From Monoplex corrugatus (taxonomy: Eukaryota; Mollusca; Gastropoda; Littorinimorpha; Ranellidae): a DNA stretch of 64,000 nt. The notes beneath the pieces are model-generated. The model was not told where the DNA came from. It worked only from the letters and a program-made list of their open reading frames with translations, and did no database searches. How positions within the stretch are numbered: position 1 is the stretch's first letter; the number at the start of each line of letters is the position of its first letter. The position numbers and the translations under genes were made by a program. This document shows, one piece after another, positions 39,701 through 52,495 of this stretch. Location: contig CM060307.1 in the NCBI GenBank assembly GCA_030674185.1, positions 41,530,655 to 41,594,654 on the forward strand. Direction: 5' to 3'.

Positions 39701-39920
39701 CATGTAAAATTTGGTTGTTGAAGGTGTTGATGATAGTTTCACACTTGTCTCGAGACTCCATGCGTGCAAACCCGACACAGCGACTGGTGCCATCTGGCTT
39801 CCGTAGAATCCTGGTAGAAATGACTGCGCCATACTCTTTGAATAAAGCTTCCAAATTCTTCTCCGTGTAGTTCACAGGCAGATTGGCGATGTACAGGTTA
39901 GTCGGGTCCTGCTCTTGTTG
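39701..39920 (-). CDS. RBMS: RBMS-family RNA-binding protein, exon encoding most of RRM2
   Basis: Internal exon of 220 bases with acceptor GCCTGTTTCAG|CAACAAG and donor TTACATG|GTGAGTAAAG. Translation in phase 0 begins [20 protein letters not shown], which is the RBMS linker followed by RNP2 (LYIANL). It continues through [20 protein letters not shown] and [20 protein letters not shown] to ILH, with one base left over. RNP1 of RRM2 is CVGFARME; vertebrate RBMS has GVGFARME, so the first glycine is replaced by cysteine here. This is the longest and most diagnostic exon of the gene and by itself identifies the RBMS/Shep family. It lies between a 22.6-kb intron upstream and a 13.3-kb intron that carries the LINE. 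RBMS proteins are cytoplasmic and nuclear regulators of mRNA stability and splicing; that role is known for the family and not shown here. Confidence 0.95.
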
Positions 39921-41220
39921 CTGAAACAGGCAGAGACATAAAATATTTTACATGTACGTGCTTGCAAATTTTAATGGATAAACAATGTTGAAACATCGAA
40001 GCGGGATTCGTTACAACAGTAGCCGTGTGCATCTGTACACGCATCTCTGACTTTTTTTTTCCTTTTCAGCCATGATGTAAACTCTTCCGCTGATATCAGC
40101 TTACTTCCCAGTGACAGACTAAATGAAGTCTATAGGCTACATGCTTGCCTGTCTATGTGCACACGCATGTGTATATACGCTCATGAATGTGTTTTACATA
40201 AAAGTATATACTAAACTTATTTATAGTAATCAATCTGCACTACAGCCAAAAACAAAGGCAAAACTACCACCAAGTGTCAGTAGCACTCTTGCGTAGATAG
40301 GCTTCTGCATACAGTCAGAGCTAGCACTGGCCAGCCATTGCATCTTTACAGCAGTCAAAGATATTTGGCAAAGACAGTTTACGGGCTGACTGCTCGGCTT
40401 CAAACCACTTAGTTATTCTCTAAATCACAGAACGGCCTTTTTATAACGCCTGGTAATATTTCATGTCTGGGAGACGGGCGGGTGGAAGTGGGGTTGTTGA
40501 GCTGGAAATAAAAGATAAGGCCAAAACGCTGCAGCTGTAAACTGACTTAATTTTTCTGTGGTTTAACCATCTTTCGTCAGGGATGGTAGATATTTTTTTC
40601 GTTCTGCTGAAAACCAAACTTCCAGGTAACGGAAGTTTAAAAATAGCTTCGGCAAACCGATAGCCAAAACCGATAAGGTTGGGGGTCACCAGGAAATGGT
40701 CTCTCATCACTGATACCGTTCGCTCCGCTTGGGTTATTGGTGGGGGGTGGGGGGCGTAAAACGCAAAACGCAGTACGTGGGGCCAAAATGGATGGCGTTC
40801 CCAGATTGCAGAGTAGTATAAATACTAAACAGGATATATCTGTTAAAAAAAATTAGAATGCAGGCTTGGGAGCAGAGCTGTCAAGAGATAGGGCATATGT
40901 CTGTCAAACGAAGGAAGACGTTGGCAGATGTTACAGCACGTTCCGCTGTGATTAGCCATTTAGTATACCCATGCCAACAGTTGTCAACTCTATTTCCCCA
41001 TAACATTTTGTACAGAAAATTGCATCGAAACTATAATACAAGTTGCATACTAACTTAAAAAAACTGAAAGGGCCAGATACCCTCTGAACATTAATTATAT
41101 CATAAAAAACAACACTGCTTTGCAAAACCGTGTCTTAAAGCCTTCTTTACTCATACATACTTTTATCTCACACAAATATTAACCGAGTCGATTTTATTAA
41201 AAAGACGAAAAATTGTTAAA

Positions 41221-41290
41221 AACGGAAAAAAAAAACCAAACCAACCAACCAGCCAACCAACCAACCAACCAACCAGCCAACAAACAAATT
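41221..41290. repeat. (CCAA)n simple repeat
   Basis: About twelve CCAA units with CAGC variants. Confidence 0.9.
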
Positions 41291-41900
41291 ACATGAACGA
41301 GTTTATTTACATTACTGAAGTATAATTGAGGATGGAAATGGATTGCTTTATTCTGAACGTGGTTTTTCTTTTCTCCTCTTTTTTTTGTTTAAGTCAACCG
41401 TTTACCTGCGCCCAATCCTATTTTCATGTTTTGGAACAAATCTCCGTGTACAAAACATCCCCCCCCCCTCGCCCTCCCAACCTTTCAGAGCCCTCGATCA
41501 AAGCCCCTTGGGTGTAAACAAGGAATCGACCATATAACTTGTGAAGCGATAGGGATTCCATCCACACTGCCACAAAAGACCTCAAATCCTGCCCGTGTAA
41601 GGTTCCAAAGCTCCTGGCAGCGCCCACAATGGAGGCACCATCTTTCCCTATCAGCTCGCTGCGTGAGCAATGACAATCCAACGACCGCTCGGTGCTGGCC
41701 ATTGCCAATTCTGCCCCTCTGTGGAAGATATTGGCGATTAAACTCCGCCACCACCACCACTTGCGATCACAAGACCTAGGGGTGTCTGCATGTAAAGCCA
41801 GTTCATGTCTGCGCTTGTCTAGCAGACTTGCGTACACTTGTAATTACACATGAAGCCTGACGGTACTATCGGAATGTCCTCTCCCTCTCTCTCCCTTCTC

Positions 41901-41905
<5 letters not shown>

Positions 41906-41998
<93 letters not shown>

Positions 41999-42010
41999 GA
42001 GACGGAGAGA
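41906..42010. repeat. (GA)n microsatellite ending in GACA units
   Basis: About 40 GA units with a single T interruption, then three CAGA/GACA units. Confidence 0.95.
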
Positions 42011-43573
42011 GTACGCAAGTTTGTGTCAGTGTGCGCAGCGTGCTCACACGTTTGTGCAAGGTGTGTGTGAAACAGAAGATGGAGATCTAAATACAGAAAT
42101 GTGGAGGGAAACGGGCCAGTAACTAAGCAGGGAAATGTCTTCCTATCGGAACATCATTGTACCAAAACGATGTCGTACAGATTAAGAGAATTCGGTAATT
42201 CTGTATCGATGTTGTGACGAGTACCATGTAATCGATGCTCGGCCCCCCAAGTGAAGTCGGCTAGACGTCAAAGCCGCCCTTCGTTTGCCCGTTAAACTTC
42301 GTGGCATATCTGTCCGTGCGAGCACAAACGTCTATAACGCTCCTTACACTTATACGTTGTTGGTACTGACGGTACTTAAATGCACATAAAATTGTAGCAG
42401 GAAACTGTGAGAGAAACTTAACTGAGAAGGTCCTCAAAGAAGCACCCCTCAAGCAATTGTTTGGCTCCTACGCTTCTTACACTCTAAGGGGTCCGGGCGG
42501 TATCCAGGTCGTAATGTTTGGACGCTCTTCTGCTGTCACCAACTAAACAAATCACTTCATGCACAATCATTATCTTTTACTGAAGATAAGGGAGCCTTGA
42601 ACGCACGCAGAGTGCAAGTCTCTGATGCAATTTACTCTGCTTTGCTAATATTATTTGTGTTTGTGCCTTAATGTAAAACAAACAAGACAATAAAACAAAT
42701 AAAACAAGTCTGGAAAAAGAAACACCTTCGCACGCCAACTGTGCTAAGAGAACTCCAAACAGTAAGATGCGCCCTACACTGATTCTGGTCGCGACACAAA
42801 TTTCAATGCAATTTACCCTAGGGATGGAACCGCTAAGGCAGCGGAGTGGGGAGACGGTGCACAGCCATAGCTCTTAATGAAAAATGATGACAACTTTTCT
42901 AATAATTTGTACTCCCGTACAATGATGGTGTGAATTGTATGGTTACCGAAAAATGTAAGCCTTTGGGCTTACTGAAAATTTGATTATTTCCTGGTGACAG
43001 TGCTTCCGCTTATTTTGAGAAGAAAGAAACCAAGAATTTTCACCGCAGGGGGGAGGGGAAAATGTCAACACCATTTCCGACAAGCGAAAGAACAAGTTAT
43101 AACAAATTCGTCACAGCAGGGACAACACACACGTCACTGTTGTCTACTAAGTTTACCATTTCCCAGTCGATGCGTACGTCGAAATCCAAAACAAGTGTGA
43201 CTGCCCGCGTTCAAGCAAACAGAACCAGAACATGTAGTTTTTGTGTAACGGTTGACTGCCATTTTCGTGTTTTTTTTCTGGTTTCTGATGCATATGTCGG
43301 CCTATGTCAACCTTTCTGAAGGAAGCTGTGTAAACTAGCTGACTTGCTGAAAGTGTGATGACGGAGGTGTCACCCAGGTATCCTTGTGCATCTTACCCGA
43401 CCTGTCTTTGAAAAGACGCCAACTGTCACAACACCGCAATGACTAGCGCCCATTTACTCTGCAGCCTTCGTCCACTTTATTGCCTCCTTGTTACCTGCTT
43501 CTATTGCATACCACACCCACACCTCGATTTGGTTTTCAAAGTTAACGAGGCAGTGACATACAGCCACGTATCT

Positions 43574-43593
43574 GGGGGGGGGGGGGGGGGGGG
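43574..43593. repeat. Poly(G) run of 20
   Basis: Uninterrupted G run followed by a short GA-rich stretch. Confidence 0.95.
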
Positions 43594-44469
43594 TGAAGAG
43601 TGAGAGAGAGAGGCAAAGGGGGAATAAAGGGAGAAGGAGGAAGGGATCCAGAAACAAGAGAGGACAGTTATTTAGTGTGCTCTCTCACTTGTTTGGTTCT
43701 CTTCCTGTGAAACGACTTTCTCGCAGACTGAAAATGGCAGTCAACCGTTACACAAAAACTACATATTTATTCCCTCGAAAATTACAAATCTATTCCCTCA
43801 CAACACTAATGCACAGTACAAAAGATAGAGAAATAAAACGGCGATCTATGCTAAACAGGTAATCTAGCGAGTTGAATTCTACAAACTTACCCGCCTAGTC
43901 ACTTCTCCAGCTTTAAAAGCAGCCAAACATTTATGACAGCTTATTATTCCTAAACGCCAGCTTCTTCCCCTTTGCTCTGCAGCAAAATCAGCATACCCAC
44001 CCACCTTTCCTATAATACAGTGCCGTCCTTTGAAAGTGGTGGAGAGTTGAACCAACCAACAACAACAACAAAACTACTTCAATGCTCGCTACTCACCTTA
44101 AACCCCTTCTTACCTTTCATACATAGCATTTGGCCAACACACTGTGCGGGCGGGGCTTCGGGGACAATGACGAAAGATTTCTTTCCAATCATAACTTATA
44201 CATTCTTTTGTTGTTGGTCTTTTATAGCTGATGTGACGCGTCTAGATCTAATGGCTGACTAGTGACTTCGTGCTCGTCATCTTTCGTTTTCAGCCCTCAC
44301 CGCTGGCTAGCATTGCTGTTTGAAGCTTTGCGAAAAGAAGGGCCGAGTGCTTAAGTCTCTCTCTTACAGTCTCAGTACATCATATAGCCTCTCCATCAGC
44401 AAGTCCTACGTAGAGCCTCCCCGTGGCGACACAAGGAAACTAAGCACCTCATATACAGAGCCCTTCAGT

Positions 44470-44850
44470 GTTATATACAACATAGGCTTAGTCCTTCAGT
44501 GTTATATAGCACCAATACTGTTGTACAAATGCCAAGCCTGGACAATCAACAAGCAAAGTCAGAACAAAAATGAGGCAGCCGAAATGTGGTTTCTAAGAAG
44601 GTTTGGAGTTCCACGGACAGTAAAGAAGCAAGGGATATTTGGACACCTAGTCACAACAGGAAAGCAAGAGGGAAAAAGAACACCAGGTAGACCCAAGGAG
44701 AAAACAACTGCTTTGCAGAGTGGATGGGTTCAGAATGGCAGGACGCAATATACTTGAGTGACATAAGACACATTGGTATGGAGGCCCATGATCGCAAACA
44801 CCATGCGGCATGGCACATGATGATGATAATGATGATGATGATGATGATGT
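44470..44850 (+). mobile_element. LINE relic: reverse transcriptase C-terminal fragment with (ATG)n tail
   Basis: The plus-strand frame 44320-44757 contains LLYKCQAWTINKQSQNKNEA, AEMWFLRRFGVPRTVKK and FGHLVTTGKQEGKRTPGRPK. These are typical of the C-terminal region of endonuclease-reverse transcriptase LINEs (LLYGxExWTxNK, EMWFLRRM, HLVTTGKxEGKRxRGRPREK). The segment that normally sits between KK and FGH and after FGH is shortened, so the copy has internal deletions. The following bases hold remnants of the CRHGT-type ending and a (GAT/ATG)n tail at 44818-44850. The copy is 5'-truncated and dead, and its family differs from the two L2/CR1-type copies. Confidence 0.75.
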
Positions 44851-45617
44851 TTTTCAGGCACTTTTCTTGAACTTATTTTGAAATTAGTCTAACTTGAGAG
44901 ATTCATAATCGCGTGTCAACTTGCAGTTTTATTGAAGGCAAAGATGGCGATTTATGCTTATGTACTACATTATGAATATTAGTTTATTACATATACACTT
45001 ACAGCACATCTTCGTTTTAATTAAATCCACGCATTCATTCAAAAAAAACTGGTGCCCGCGAACGTGACATGTTCCTATCACGATATCGCTCAAACGACTT
45101 AAACATTTGTGCCCTAGAGCGAGAGACAGAATTTTACATAAGAAAACAGATGCCTATGAGCGTGAGGACAGGTTTGGTAGGACAAATCGACAAGCGAAAA
45201 GACAAACGCTAAATGTACATCAGAATGAACATTGCAGCCAGGACAAATTGTGTATACACGCTGACTAACCTTCGATCATACCACGGGCATGGATATTAGA
45301 TTCCGTAAGGGGTGGGAGAAGGGTGGGGTGGACTAAACAACTGACTAGAGAGAGCTACTGCCGGTTGACAGAAAGTGATGTGAATTGTAAATGGGGTTCA
45401 CATGTGAAGATCCATCACCGTCACAGTCAGCTGCCACACTGCAGCATCAGTAGCAGCAACAGCGACACCAGTGAATGACTCAGAAGACCACAGGGGGTTT
45501 TGCTGGTGCAAAGGCTTGAGACCCGGTAAAGTGCTTGGGTTTTGTTTGGAGTCCGTGTACTAACAGAAAATATACATGATACCAGCACTATGTAAGTAAA
45601 TCAAATATTAATAAACG

Positions 45618-45701
<84 letters not shown>
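45618..45701. repeat. (CA)n microsatellite
   Basis: About 41 CA units with one interruption. Confidence 0.95.
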
Positions 45702-45702
<1 letters not shown>

Positions 45703-46166
45703 CTCAAGCTAATCCGACCAAACATCTGCTAGAATTTTAAAAAAACCCAAATCGGTTGGATGGTTTACAACTGAAAATGCCCGCTAGCAGACTGATTATC
45801 TCTGCAAGCAAACATAACGATTAATTCTTCGTTAAAACAAGCATGTATGTCAAAGCATACACATATGCAAGTATGGACTTCTTTTTATCTATCCGTCTGT
45901 ACTCTCATGGGTGTCGAGAGAGAAAGTTTGGCGGTTCAGCAGCGACCTTGAGGGTTTGAAGTAGAGAAATGCCGTGTGGCGACTTAACTGTAGTGTTTAG
46001 ATTAGTTGTGTGTTCCTGCAGTCTTTATTTTTCTTTGTGTGGTATATTTGATCGTCTGCAAACAAAGTAATACTAGTAGCAGTAGCAATAATAGTAGCAA
46101 TAATAATGATAACAATAATAATAATAATAATTTCCCTTGTTAAACGCAAACATTCCATGCCAAAAG

Positions 46167-46271
<105 letters not shown>

Positions 46272-47694
46272 GATGCCGAATTCCGTAAGTCACCTGATCT
46301 TGATATACCGGCATCTTTGATAAGAAAATACCAACAGGTAGTGCAACATGGGAGTTTGGTAATACTGGTGGGTACAGTCCAACATAGTTCTCTGCAGAAC
46401 CTCTCATATTTATATTAATTTCTTTTTGTCACAACGGATTTACCATGTGAATCTCGGGCTGCTCTCCCTGTTGAGGGTGCATCGCTGTAGCGTAGCGTTA
46501 CCCTTTTTTCAATTTTCATTTTTAGTATTAATCAATTAATCGATTTATTTATTTATTTTGACTAAGACTTCAGAAAGGCAAGGAAGTTAATAGGCCTTCA
46601 TGGGGAAGCACATGGGAAATGAACCTGTTTCTCCTGTATCATCTCTTACAAAGATTCTGGGAGTCGGTTTGCCTTTTTGTGACCGTGTTCCATGTCTACT
46701 AGTTACACAACAGTTGTGATATTACATAATGTCTCACTCCGGACGTGATTTTAAACCAAATATTCGTTTCTGAACAATGTTATCACTTTGCTGACAGCGG
46801 CACTTGGAACCTTTCTGAACTACATCAATTATACTTTTCCAATTCAAAAAAGAATACAAAGTATAGGCTATAATGTACGAACGGGTGGAAGTAGCTCGTT
46901 CGTATCCTCAAACTAGTGACTTACCATTTGTCAATCATCATGTCTTTTTCTTTTTATCTTTTTCCAATTTTTTCTTTTACTGAACATGCTCCCCGTATTT
47001 CCTCTTCCAAATACCAGCCTGTCCTAAGCGCCACACAACCAGTGGCATATATGCATTCAATCATGCCCTTCACCATAACAATAAATCATATCAGTGTCAC
47101 GACACATCTGGCCACTAAAATCACTTTCCTTGTCAACCTGTCTGCATGTGTGCTGTAGCAGATAATGGAAATACTTTTTTTTTTTCCGTGTGACACCTTC
47201 CTGAGTGAACAAAAGCAAACAAAAACGGCTGAATTCATGCATACAACAGTCTCCCCAATCAGACAAAAAGGACTGAGATAAACTATTACGATAGGGTTTC
47301 AGATTTCATTTGTGAGGCAATAATACACTTCGAGTTCCAACGAAATACCGCAGTGACGAGGGGGGATGCGCATAAAACATCTGACTTTATAGTGATACAT
47401 ATGATATACTCTACCATCATTATGCTGATGTTGCATATCAGTTCACGTAACACTAAGAGCCAGCCCATTCCGACATGAATCACATACGTCAAAAATAAAT
47501 GTCCTTTCTTTCCTCAGGTAGACGCTAACTAGCACCTTTATTTAAGTTATAAATGGCAGTAACGAAACTACTTTCAAGATTCTGTGGATGAGTTGGACCT
47601 CACAACAATACGACAATGATGACAGAAGCAGCGTACATCTTTTCCAACCACTTCCAGTCGTTGAGTAATCAACTGCGCGATGAAAACACCCACT

Positions 47695-47806
<112 letters not shown>

Positions 47807-48473
47807 AACGCTTGGATGTGAATTAACAAAGAAGAAGGAAGAAAAGATATATATATAACATTACATTTCAAAAAGGCAGTAGAACGAGACTGTGGTATAG
47901 GTACAGATTAAAAAGAAAAGTAGCATAACAGCAATTCACAACCTACACCTACGTTCATATGAGTAACTTCGTATAAGACTGAATGAACGATTCATACCGG
48001 ATGATATTCATTTCTATCAGTATATTTATACTTCTTGTTCAGTCCCGTCTTCCAACCCCTATCCCAGACCAGTTCAGCCATAGTGACTGAATTCCGACTG
48101 CCTTAAGTTCCTTTCTATCTGCTTGCTGAGGTATATGTCTGCGACATTACCTGACATAAAGTTAGGCCTATATCAGTATATGCTTCAATTCCTACATATG
48201 GGTTACATTTACGTATTATCAAAGCCTGCTTGCGTACACCTCCGGGACATATACATAGAAGGGAGAAGTGGGGGTTGTTCTTTGCTGTGATGCAATTTGA
48301 AATCCAAACACAGAACAGAATGCATAATTCAATGAGACTAAAGCCTAGTAGCCATTGGGAAAGGGGGAGGGGAGGGGGAGCAATTCTGAGAGTCGTAAGA
48401 GTAGAGATAGTGTTTACAAGGCGGAGGAAAGAAGGGAGTCGGGGGCAGGAGAGGGAGGGAGGGACAAAGAGAG

Positions 48474-48479
48474 AAAGAA

Positions 48480-48531
<52 letters not shown>

Positions 48532-48541
48532 GACAGAGACA
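48474..48541. repeat. (GA)n-(GACA)n compound microsatellite
   Basis: GA tract followed by about four GACA units, then CAGAGA. Same order as the arrays at 6.2 and 20.3 kb. Confidence 0.95.
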
Positions 48542-49200
48542 AAGACTAAGATAGAAACAGAGAGTCTTTACCTGTGTACATGTGTGTATTCCACGGACAT
48601 TGTGAAAAAGGCCTCATTTAAACTACTGGACCGAACTGTTAAAACAAGAAAACATGAATCTAACCCAAACTCTACAGAATAAGATGACACATTCTCCCCA
48701 TCTGAACGTCATAAATGACAATCATTACATAAAAGACTTAAATTATAAAAGAACCCATACTGCCTGTCAGATAAATATATCTCACATGGGTCATTCTTTT
48801 CACGCAGACCTTAAAAGGTATAGTACAAGTTCAACAAATAAAGTTTGCCATTGAGGAACAGACGTTTGCTTACGACAAACATTGCAGTAAAGATAACAAG
48901 GCCGTTTATTCTGCTTCTTTAGCCTTCTTAAAAAGTAGGTGATAGGAATAAGCTGGAGGCATGGCCCGTGTTTGCGAGGTATCTGGAATTATAACTGTAT
49001 CTAAACTCCATTCTACATCTTACAACAGAAACACAGAATAGGACTGCACTTTTCAATGAAAACGAAACTGCAAAAATACTAGTTGGCGTCCGTTATTAAA
49101 TGATGCTGTCATGTTTCACGTTAGAAATGTAAGCTGGACATTTTTGGTCCGTGTTGTCGGCTGATACACTCTCAAGTTAACACACACCTAAATTCATGAA

Positions 49201-49222
49201 TAAATATATATATATATATATA
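49201..49222. repeat. (TA)n tract
   Basis: About ten TA units. Confidence 0.9.
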
Positions 49223-51396
49223 CATATCATTATTATCAATATCAAATTACAAGCAGCGCAGGGGAAAATGGAAAAGCTGGATGTTTAATCTACATTTTAG
49301 CGGCAAAAAACATGATCTATACAATACGTTTGCAAAGTAAGTAGTTAATTTAAGAGATAAACAGTGGGTGGGCTGGGCAGGCTGCGCGTGCACAGTACGC
49401 GTCTCGAGTTACAATCTGGGCTGGAGGTAACGGGGATGGGAAACGGGGGGCGTTGATGCAGTAACAATGGCAGACATGTTCCATTTACATAACATCCATC
49501 AACAGTGTCATCCGACACCCTCCAACCAGTTCTCCTGCTGTCTCTAGTCGCACAGATATAAACGAGATTTGGTGTGTGTGTGTGTGGGGTGGGGGGGGGG
49601 GGGGCGTGCGCGCGCGCGCAAGGGACAGTGTCATAAGCATGAAAAAGGATCTTGCAGGGGGAAGGATACATGAACATCAGATGAGCGCAGTAGCCAAGAG
49701 AACGTTGAGCTTCCATTTGGACGATCTAATGCTCGATCTTGCTTAGACACCAACCTGGACGTGGAGGTGGGGAGGGGGTGGTAAAGGGCAATTTTCCAGA
49801 TTTCCCAGGTCAAAACATAATGCAGCCCATGGATCTAAAAATATCCGTTGCGTGGACCAACAAAAATCTGAATCTGTTTCGAAAGTGCACACAATCAGAA
49901 CATCAAAATCAATTCGCACATAAAAGAGATCCCGTAAGCCAGAAAACAGAATACGTACACCCAGCATGCACATCCACCGAAGACGGAGTATGCATGCAAC
50001 ACTATAAAGCAACATGAAGCCTGCATATTATGAGCCAAACAAGTGCGAACACACTCCCGTCAAAAGAGAAATCATTGCTCAGAACGAGGAAAACAAACAA
50101 GAGAAAATATTACAACACATGGTGTGGAGTGGGGGTAGGAATGAGAGGGAGGAGTTTACTACGACAGGGAAAAAAAAACTTTACTAGATCGGTGCTACAT
50201 ATTTCATTCAGCTGTCTAGCCCTTCCTGTTTATTTTCGAGCAAAATTACATCTTGCACGTTCAAAATTCATTGCATGAATGACAAGGTTCACTAGTTCAA
50301 AGTCTGCACCAGAACAGACATTCCTTTTTTTCCTTTATCGCTGAAAAGTGTATACCGTCTTTCAGTTGCACCGCTGAATAAGCTCAAGAAAACTTTTAAA
50401 GCAGGTACATAATCATCTCAATGGGCACAACGATCCTCAAGAAAACGCGACACTTTAATTAAAACTAAGCAAGTCCCGGTGAACCCCTAGTCACTGCGCG
50501 ACCACATAGCATGTCAATAATTTGTCACCGAGTCATTAATTTGTCTCTTTACAATACAAATGACAGGTATCAATAAATCCTCAGACAAATAAATGAATCT
50601 AAGAAAGATTTCAAAAACTTTCGCAGAATACAAACATTGAGACATTTCTCGGTAAATAAATTGTTTATTTTATTTTCACCTAACTACCGAAGAAGCTTTA
50701 TGAAGATTTAAACCTGTATCTCATCAACAGGATGTTTCGTAAAAACAACAACAACAACAACCAACATCAAACAAACAAATAACATGAAAACTTGCTTAAG
50801 ATCATTTACATACGCAACGATTAACATACTTCAACAATATTATGGCCCATCATTTTAACAAACGAATATAGACATAAATAAAATCATATAGGTCTCAGAC
50901 AATACTTTGGATTTTCCCTATTCCTAAACCCTCTTATCTACTCTGTCAGTCACATGTCAGTAGGGTGTCACTGAATGTATTTAGGCGTTAATATAAAAAT
51001 GCTAACCCTAACCAAAAGTGATGATGAATCCTATCCCCAACCCAACACTTGACTCCATCCATAAATTAGGGGGGGACGGGGAAGGGGGAGGGGGAAGAGA
51101 ATAAAAGGTGCAAGTTTAACTCATTAAAGGCGTACAGCAAATACTTCATAATCACAACACTACTACAGGCCTAAGCTAATGGATTAAAAAACAACTCCAA
51201 ACTTTTTTTTAACAAACTGGAGATGAATGTGTAAACAGAGTTAATTTTTGCAAAACTAGGATTCGAAAGCTGATTAAAACAGAAAAACGTTTTCCATCCA
51301 TTACAATTGTTGCAACAGGACTGTCTTATTTTCAATATCCAAAATAAGTCGTGTTTTACCAAAGGAGGATCACAACTGCTTAACAAAGTCCCTTTT

Positions 51397-51500
51397 CCTC
51401 AAAATTGGTTAGAGCGTCGTGACACAGAAGTCGTAGGTTCGACGCTTAGTTGTCTCCCCCTCCCCCCCCCCCTTTTTTTTTTTTTTTTCTTTTTTATACA
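51397..51500 (+). repeat. tRNA-derived SINE-like head followed by C- and T-runs
   Basis: AAATTGGTTAGAGCGTCGTG and GTCGTAGGTTCGACGC carry tRNA-like A and B boxes at normal spacing (B box at 51434-51445). They are followed by poly(C) and poly(T) runs. The acceptor stem does not pair well, so it is a SINE head or tRNA pseudogene and not a working tRNA. Confidence 0.5.
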
Positions 51501-51532
51501 TGCTGGTGGCTCTGTGGATAAATCTTGATGAT

Positions 51533-51919
51533 CTAATCCAAACTCAAGTCGGAAATGCCGAGATCTAAATGATCTATTAGTACAGTGGATCTGTTAAATT
51601 CTAGACTATTAATTAGCCCAGTAGATACATCTGTTACAGTTATATCTAGATCTAGTAAATGTAGTTTCGTTACTTTAGAGGTTAGGAAGAGATACTGCTC
51701 TTTTGTATCGACAAGAACAACTTGTTCGCGGTTCAACAGCTGAAATATACCTTTAGAGAAAGCGTCAGACGTGTGCAAATTTGCTACTGGCGCTGAAAAC
51801 TCCCAAGTAAGACTAATGAAGGCGCGCATGTCGTGATGGATACAAAGCAGACGACACTTTTGGCTATCCCACAGAACCCTGCGCGTCGTCGCGTTCCGGT
51901 TCTCATTTTCATCGTTCAT
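51533..51919 (-). CDS. Unrecognised open frame of 128 codons (doubtful)
   Basis: A minus-strand open frame of 128 codons with mixed composition and no simple repeat, starting MNDENENRNATTRRVLWDSQ. The C-terminal half is rich in LDL/IDHLDLG and is derived from a short stretch with repeated TCTAGATCTAG sequence. I recognise no domain, signal peptide or membrane segment. It lies next to a SINE-like head inside the RBMS intron, so it could be part of a repeat element or a chance frame. Confidence 0.12.
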   Translation of the reverse strand: MNDENENRNATTRRVLWDSQKCRLLCIHHDMRAFISLTWEFSAPVANLHTSDAFSKGIFQLLNREQVVLVDTKEQYLFLTSKVTKLHLLDLDITVTDVSTGLINSLEFNRSTVLIDHLDLGISDLSLD

Positions 51920-52031
51920 TCCTGTTCCTCGAACTCTTCAATCACAGTAGTTGCCGTGTTATGGGCTGCGTTGCTATGGAAATGGGACATACACCGGGTT
52001 CTTCGTGGTTCGGAATATCTGGTGCACACGC

Positions 52032-52032
<1 letters not shown>

Positions 52033-52072
<40 letters not shown>
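52033..52072. repeat. (GA)n microsatellite
   Basis: About 20 uninterrupted GA units. Confidence 0.95.
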
Positions 52073-52075
<3 letters not shown>

Positions 52076-52495
52076 CGCTACCACTGGTTTTCCTATCAGT
52101 GTCGGAGGCCATAATAATCACTTCGTGCAGGCGATTGCAACCGATCGAGCAGATCTAATAGGATTGATCATCATTATGATAGCAGGCCTTCTGAAGATGT
52201 TTTTCAGCAACTGACTCCAGGCATACAGAATAGCACTGAACCACTCTTAAGAGTCGTCTGTATAACAAGTGTTAAATGAATAGGATGTTAGTTCACTAGG
52301 AAAATGAGGATCAGACATAAAGCAGATTAATTATTATAATCTTACACTGGCAATACTGAATGTTTTGTGAGCGCAGCATGTAAAAATGGATCTCTTGACA
52401 TCTGTGTCAAATTTTCCAGTTCTACCAAGCGTAGTAAAGTGTTATTGATTTGGTGCCTTACAAATGTCGTTATTTACCTATTATTATTATCATCA

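Noticed and set aside
40441..40710. 89-codon minus-strand frame upstream of the RRM2 exon
   Set aside because: No family similarity, no splice sites in a matching phase, and ordinary chance length for this base composition.
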